64,000 nt of DNA from Aeromicrobium sp. Root344 (GTDB lineage Bacteria > Actinomycetota > Actinomycetes > Propionibacteriales > Nocardioidaceae). Below the pieces are notes generated by a model, which was not told where the DNA came from, searched no databases, and saw only the letters and a list, made by a program, of their open reading frames with translations. This document shows positions 61,311 to 64,000 of the stretch, piece after piece. Position 1 is the stretch's first letter. Every line of letters begins with the position of its first letter. The stretch covers positions 2,065,518 through 2,129,517 of the forward strand of contig NZ_LMDH01000001.1 in the NCBI RefSeq assembly GCF_001425755.1. Reading direction: 5' to 3'. Made by a program: the position numbers and the translations under genes.

Positions 61311-62924
61311 ATGAACCTGTCACCGTCCGCGCATGTGGATCCGTTCTGTCGCACTCACCTGCCGGATCGGGCCGACTGGCCCGAACTCCTGCTCGACGGA
61401 GCGGGACCGGACCGACTGAACTGCGCGACGGCTCTGTTGGACGACGTCATCAGAGAGCTTGGCGGCGACCGTCCGTGCCTGCTGGCGCCCGGACAGACGA
61501 CGTGGACCTACGAGGGCTTGCGGCAGACCGCCAGTCGCATCGCGCACGTACTCACCGAGGAGTTCGCTATCGTCCCGGGCAACCGGGTGCTGCTGCGAGG
61601 GCCCAACAACCCATGGTTGGTGGCTTGCTGGTTCGGCGTGCTGAAAGCCGGTGCCGTGGTAGTTGCGACGATGCCCATGCTGCGGGCCGGCGAGCTGCGG
61701 GACATCCACGAGATCGCCGACATCGACCTTGCAATATGCGACCACCGGTTTCTCGCCGACCTGGTTGCTGCCGAACTCGTGGACGTCCCGACGTTGTCCT
61801 ACGGGAGCTCCTCAGACACGGATCTGCAGTCGCGGATCCTTGGCCACTCGGACTCGTACGACGATGTTGTCACTGCGGCTGATGACGTCGCCTTGTTGGC
61901 CTTCACCTCCGGCACCACCGGCCGGCCGAAGTCGACCATGCACTTTCACCGGGACGTCCTGGCCATCGCGGACACCTTCTCGCATCACATCGTCAAGCCC
62001 ACATCTGCGGACGTCTTCACCGGAACGCCGCCTCTGGCGTTCACGTTCGGTCTCGGTGGTCTGGTGATCTTCCCGCTTCGAGTGGGTGCCAGCACCCTGC
62101 TGATCGAGAAGGCCACGCCTGCCGAGCTCGCTCGTCTCATCGCCGAGCACCAGGTCTCCATCTGCTTCACGGCCCCGACGGCATATCGCGCGATGCTCGC
62201 CTCCGGGGACGCCTCCTCCCTCTCGACGCTGCGCCGAGCGGTCTCGGCGGGGGAGCACCTGGACGTGACGACCTGGCACGCGTTCCACGACGCAACCGGC
62301 ATCGCCCTCATTGATGGGATCGGTGCCACCGAGATGCTGCACGTCTTCATCTCCGCTGCGGACGACGACATCCGACCGGGCTCAACGGGGCGGGCCGTAC
62401 CGGGATACGTCGCGGCGATCGTCGACGACAGCGGTGTCCAGGTGCCGGACGGGACCCCGGGGCGACTTGCCGTGAAGGGGCCGACCGGATGCCGCTATCT
62501 GGCGGACCCGAGGCAGAAGGTGTACGTCGAGGGCGGATGGAACATCACGGGCGACACGTTCACCCGGGACGCCGACGGCTATTACTGGTACCACGCACGC
62601 AACGACGACATGATCGTCTCTTCTGGCTACAACATCTCCGGACCGGAGGTCGAGGAGGCGGTCGTGTCGCACCCGGTAGTGCTCGAGTGCGCAGTGGTCG
62701 GCCTGCCGGATCAGTCTCGGGGTCAGCTGGTCACGGCCTTTGTCGTCCTCAAGCCCGACGAAGCGGCGAGCGACGACACGGTGACGAGCATCCAGAGTCA
62801 CGTCAAGGCCATGATCGCGCCGTACAAGTATCCGCGTCGCGTCGAGTTCGTCGCTGCGCTTCCACGCACGGCCACGGGAAAGCTGCAAAGATTTCGCTTA
62901 CGTGCTCCGGAAACGCCGTCATGA
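61311..62924 (+). CDS. AMP-dependent aryl-CoA ligase (2-aminobenzoate/benzoate-CoA ligase-like)
   Basis: A 537-residue member of the ANL superfamily. Core motifs are the P-loop LLAFTSGTTGRPKSTMHF, GATEMLHVF, and the later ITGDTFTRDADGYYWYHARNDD and GYNISGPEVEEAV stretches; the catalytic Lys is in RTATGKLQRF. The HARNDDMI region and the GIGATEMLHVFIS motif resemble 2-aminobenzoate-CoA ligase. ATG 61311 follows GGAAGAGAG; ATG 61281 is also in frame. With PaaX and RidA downstream, it fits an aryl-CoA catabolic pathway. Confidence 0.87.
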   Translation: MNLSPSAHVDPFCRTHLPDRADWPELLLDGAGPDRLNCATALLDDVIRELGGDRPCLLAPGQTTWTYEGLRQTASRIAHVLTEEFAIVPGNRVLLRGPNNPWLVACWFGVLKAGAVVVATMPMLRAGELRDIHEIADIDLAICDHRFLADLVAAELVDVPTLSYGSSSDTDLQSRILGHSDSYDDVVTAADDVALLAFTSGTTGRPKSTMHFHRDVLAIADTFSHHIVKPTSADVFTGTPPLAFTFGLGGLVIFPLRVGASTLLIEKATPAELARLIAEHQVSICFTAPTAYRAMLASGDASSLSTLRRAVSAGEHLDVTTWHAFHDATGIALIDGIGATEMLHVFISAADDDIRPGSTGRAVPGYVAAIVDDSGVQVPDGTPGRLAVKGPTGCRYLADPRQKVYVEGGWNITGDTFTRDADGYYWYHARNDDMIVSSGYNISGPEVEEAVVSHPVVLECAVVGLPDQSRGQLVTAFVVLKPDEAASDDTVTSIQSHVKAMIAPYKYPRRVEFVAALPRTATGKLQRFRLRAPETPS

Positions 62925-62945
62925 TGACGCCATAGAGTTGGCGCC

Positions 62946-63755
62946 ATGCCAGAGATCGCGCCACGCCAGCTGATCATCACGCTGTTCGGGCTGTACGCCC
63001 GCGACGAGCATCACTGGCTGTCAGTGAAGTCTGTCGTCAAGCTGCTCGGCGACCTTGGAGTCGAGTCGGCAGGCGTCCGCTCGTCGATCTCACGCCTGAA
63101 ACGTCGCGGGATCCTACTGGCGATGAAGGACCATGGCGCAGCTGGATATGCGCTTTCTGATGAGATCCTCGAGGTCCTGCGCGAGGGAGATGTCCGGATC
63201 TTCGAGCGCCGCCGGGCGAGCAAGGCGGACGGCTTCGTCCTCGTCGTCTACTCGATTCCCGAGTCCGAACGCGAAAAGCGGCACGAGCTGAGGACGGCGC
63301 TGACCCGGATGGGATTCGGCACGGCAGCTCCTGGCGTCTGGGTGGCGCCGGAGCACCTCCACGACGAAGTCGCCAGGACGCTCGGCCGCCTCGGGATGCA
63401 GTCGTACGTCGAGCTGTTCACGGCGCGCTACGACGCATTTGGCTCGATCGCCGACAAGGTTGCCCAGTGGTGGGACCTCGGGGCCATCGACGCCGCATAC
63501 GCGGATTTCATCGATCGCTACTCGGGTGCACGACAGCGGTGGAAGGAAGCGGGAGACTCGACACGCACTGCCTTCGAGATCTACGTGCCCATGCTGACCG
63601 AGTGGCGCCGTCTCCCATTCCTGGACCCAGGACTCTCCCTCGATCTGCTGCCGAGCTCGTGGCATGGCATCAAGGCGGCAGAGCTCTTCGCCGACCTCGA
63701 CGCACTGCTGCGAACACCGGCCCGCGAGCACGCAGTGGGCACCATCCACGCCTGA
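62946..63755 (+). CDS. PaaX family transcriptional regulator
   Basis: A 269-residue PaaX-type repressor. The N-terminal winged helix (APRQLIITLFGLYARDEHHW, then AGVRSSISRLKRRGILL) is followed by the PaaX central and C-terminal domains (VVYSIPESEREKRHELRTAL, GMQSYVELFTARYDA). PaaX responds to aryl-CoA thioesters, here presumably the product of the ligase 21 bases upstream. It ends 8 bases before the convergent RidA gene. Confidence 0.9.
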   Translation: MPEIAPRQLIITLFGLYARDEHHWLSVKSVVKLLGDLGVESAGVRSSISRLKRRGILLAMKDHGAAGYALSDEILEVLREGDVRIFERRRASKADGFVLVVYSIPESEREKRHELRTALTRMGFGTAAPGVWVAPEHLHDEVARTLGRLGMQSYVELFTARYDAFGSIADKVAQWWDLGAIDAAYADFIDRYSGARQRWKEAGDSTRTAFEIYVPMLTEWRRLPFLDPGLSLDLLPSSWHGIKAAELFADLDALLRTPAREHAVGTIHA

Positions 63756-63763
63756 GGGACACG

Positions 63764-64000
63764 TCAATCGAGCGACGCGATCCCCTGGATCTCGACTAGC
63801 GCCTCGACATCCCAGAGGCGTGGCACACCGATGCCGGCCATCGCCGGGTACTCGGTGCCAGCTAGGCGGCGCCACACCTGCCCGATCTCCCGTGCGTGCG
63901 CAAGGTAGTCCTCCATGTCGACGATGTAGATCGTGACAGTGACCAGGTCATCGGGTGTCCCGCCGGACGCATTCAAGGCACGCAGGAGGTTGGCGAAGGC
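63764..64000 (-). CDS. RidA family protein, 5'-truncated by window edge
   Basis: The frame is open to the window end and stops at 63764-63766; 78 codons of the C-terminal part are visible. It has the RidA pattern (NASGGTPDDLVTVTIYIVD, then YPAMAGIGVPRLWDVEALVEIQGIASLD with the conserved Glu). RidA-type proteins accompany 2-aminobenzoyl-CoA and other aminoaryl pathways, where they clear enamine or imine intermediates. The start lies outside the window. Confidence 0.88.
   Translation of the reverse strand, partial: AFANLLRALNASGGTPDDLVTVTIYIVDMEDYLAHAREIGQVWRRLAGTEYPAMAGIGVPRLWDVEALVEIQGIASLD

Overview
The window is GC-rich actinobacterial chromosome. Mycothiol synthesis (mshA), SenX3-RegX3, CarD, IspF-CysS-RlmB order, DHA2 exporters and frequent GTG starts all point to Actinobacteria. 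The gene mix resembles Nocardioidaceae (Nocardioides or Aeromicrobium), but that placement is inference. The left half (about 1-33.6 kb) is mostly conserved backbone; the right half (about 33.7-64 kb) looks acquired.

Backbone, left to right: the end of a DUF2516 membrane protein; a MarR/GbsR-type regulator and a small partner divergent from an ABC exporter; an AlkB-like dioxygenase; an AbiEi/DUF559-type predicted nuclease flanked by short palindromic repeats; typA; a MarR-DHA2 efflux pair; an SDR; mshA with its YbjN partner; an alpha/beta hydrolase; a DsbA/FrnE-like protein without active-site cysteines; gpmA; regX3-senX3 divergent from phoU with a PHO-box-like site; an LpqE-like lipoprotein; carD; ispF; a sulfite-oxidase-type enzyme; a secreted C39-type peptidase; cysS; and an RlmB-type methyltransferase. 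A sulfonate/sulfur operon (25-30 kb: TauD-type dioxygenase, ABC permease, ATPase, binding protein, flavin monooxygenase) follows a 24-residue Cys-containing leader peptide and is flanked by a flavin reductase. A lactone oxidase, a PLP deaminase/aldolase and a lipoprotein close the backbone.

A tRNA-Thr(UGU) at 33.6 kb marks an integration site. A tyrosine integrase ends on its last base and is followed by an excisionase-like gene, a 1237-residue membrane-anchored YobI/KAP-like NTPase (a defence candidate), a zinc-ribbon protein, and a TetR-controlled paired SMR exporter.

From 41 kb on lies a large nitrogen-compound catabolic region in three modules. Module 1 (41.2-53.3 kb): an APC permease, a fused MerR-XRE-cupin regulator with matching operators at both of its likely target promoters, hydantoinase/oxoprolinase subunits A-B-B', an amidohydrolase, a DUF3830 protein, a carboxylesterase and a thioesterase. 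Module 2 (53.4-60.9 kb): FMN and flavin reductases, a RutA-like monooxygenase, RidA, a second carboxylesterase, a ureohydrolase, and a TetR with identical operators before the ureohydrolase operon and a second APC permease. Module 3 (61-64 kb, runs off the window): an aryl-CoA ligase, a PaaX-type regulator and a second RidA, next to a decayed thioesterase fragment. No substrate is proven; uptake followed by ring opening of an N-heterocycle or guanidino/ureido compound is the best reading.

Three families of dispersed intergenic palindromes occur in the backbone, and the hexamer CGTACG is several times denser there than in the right half, supporting a separate origin for the right half.
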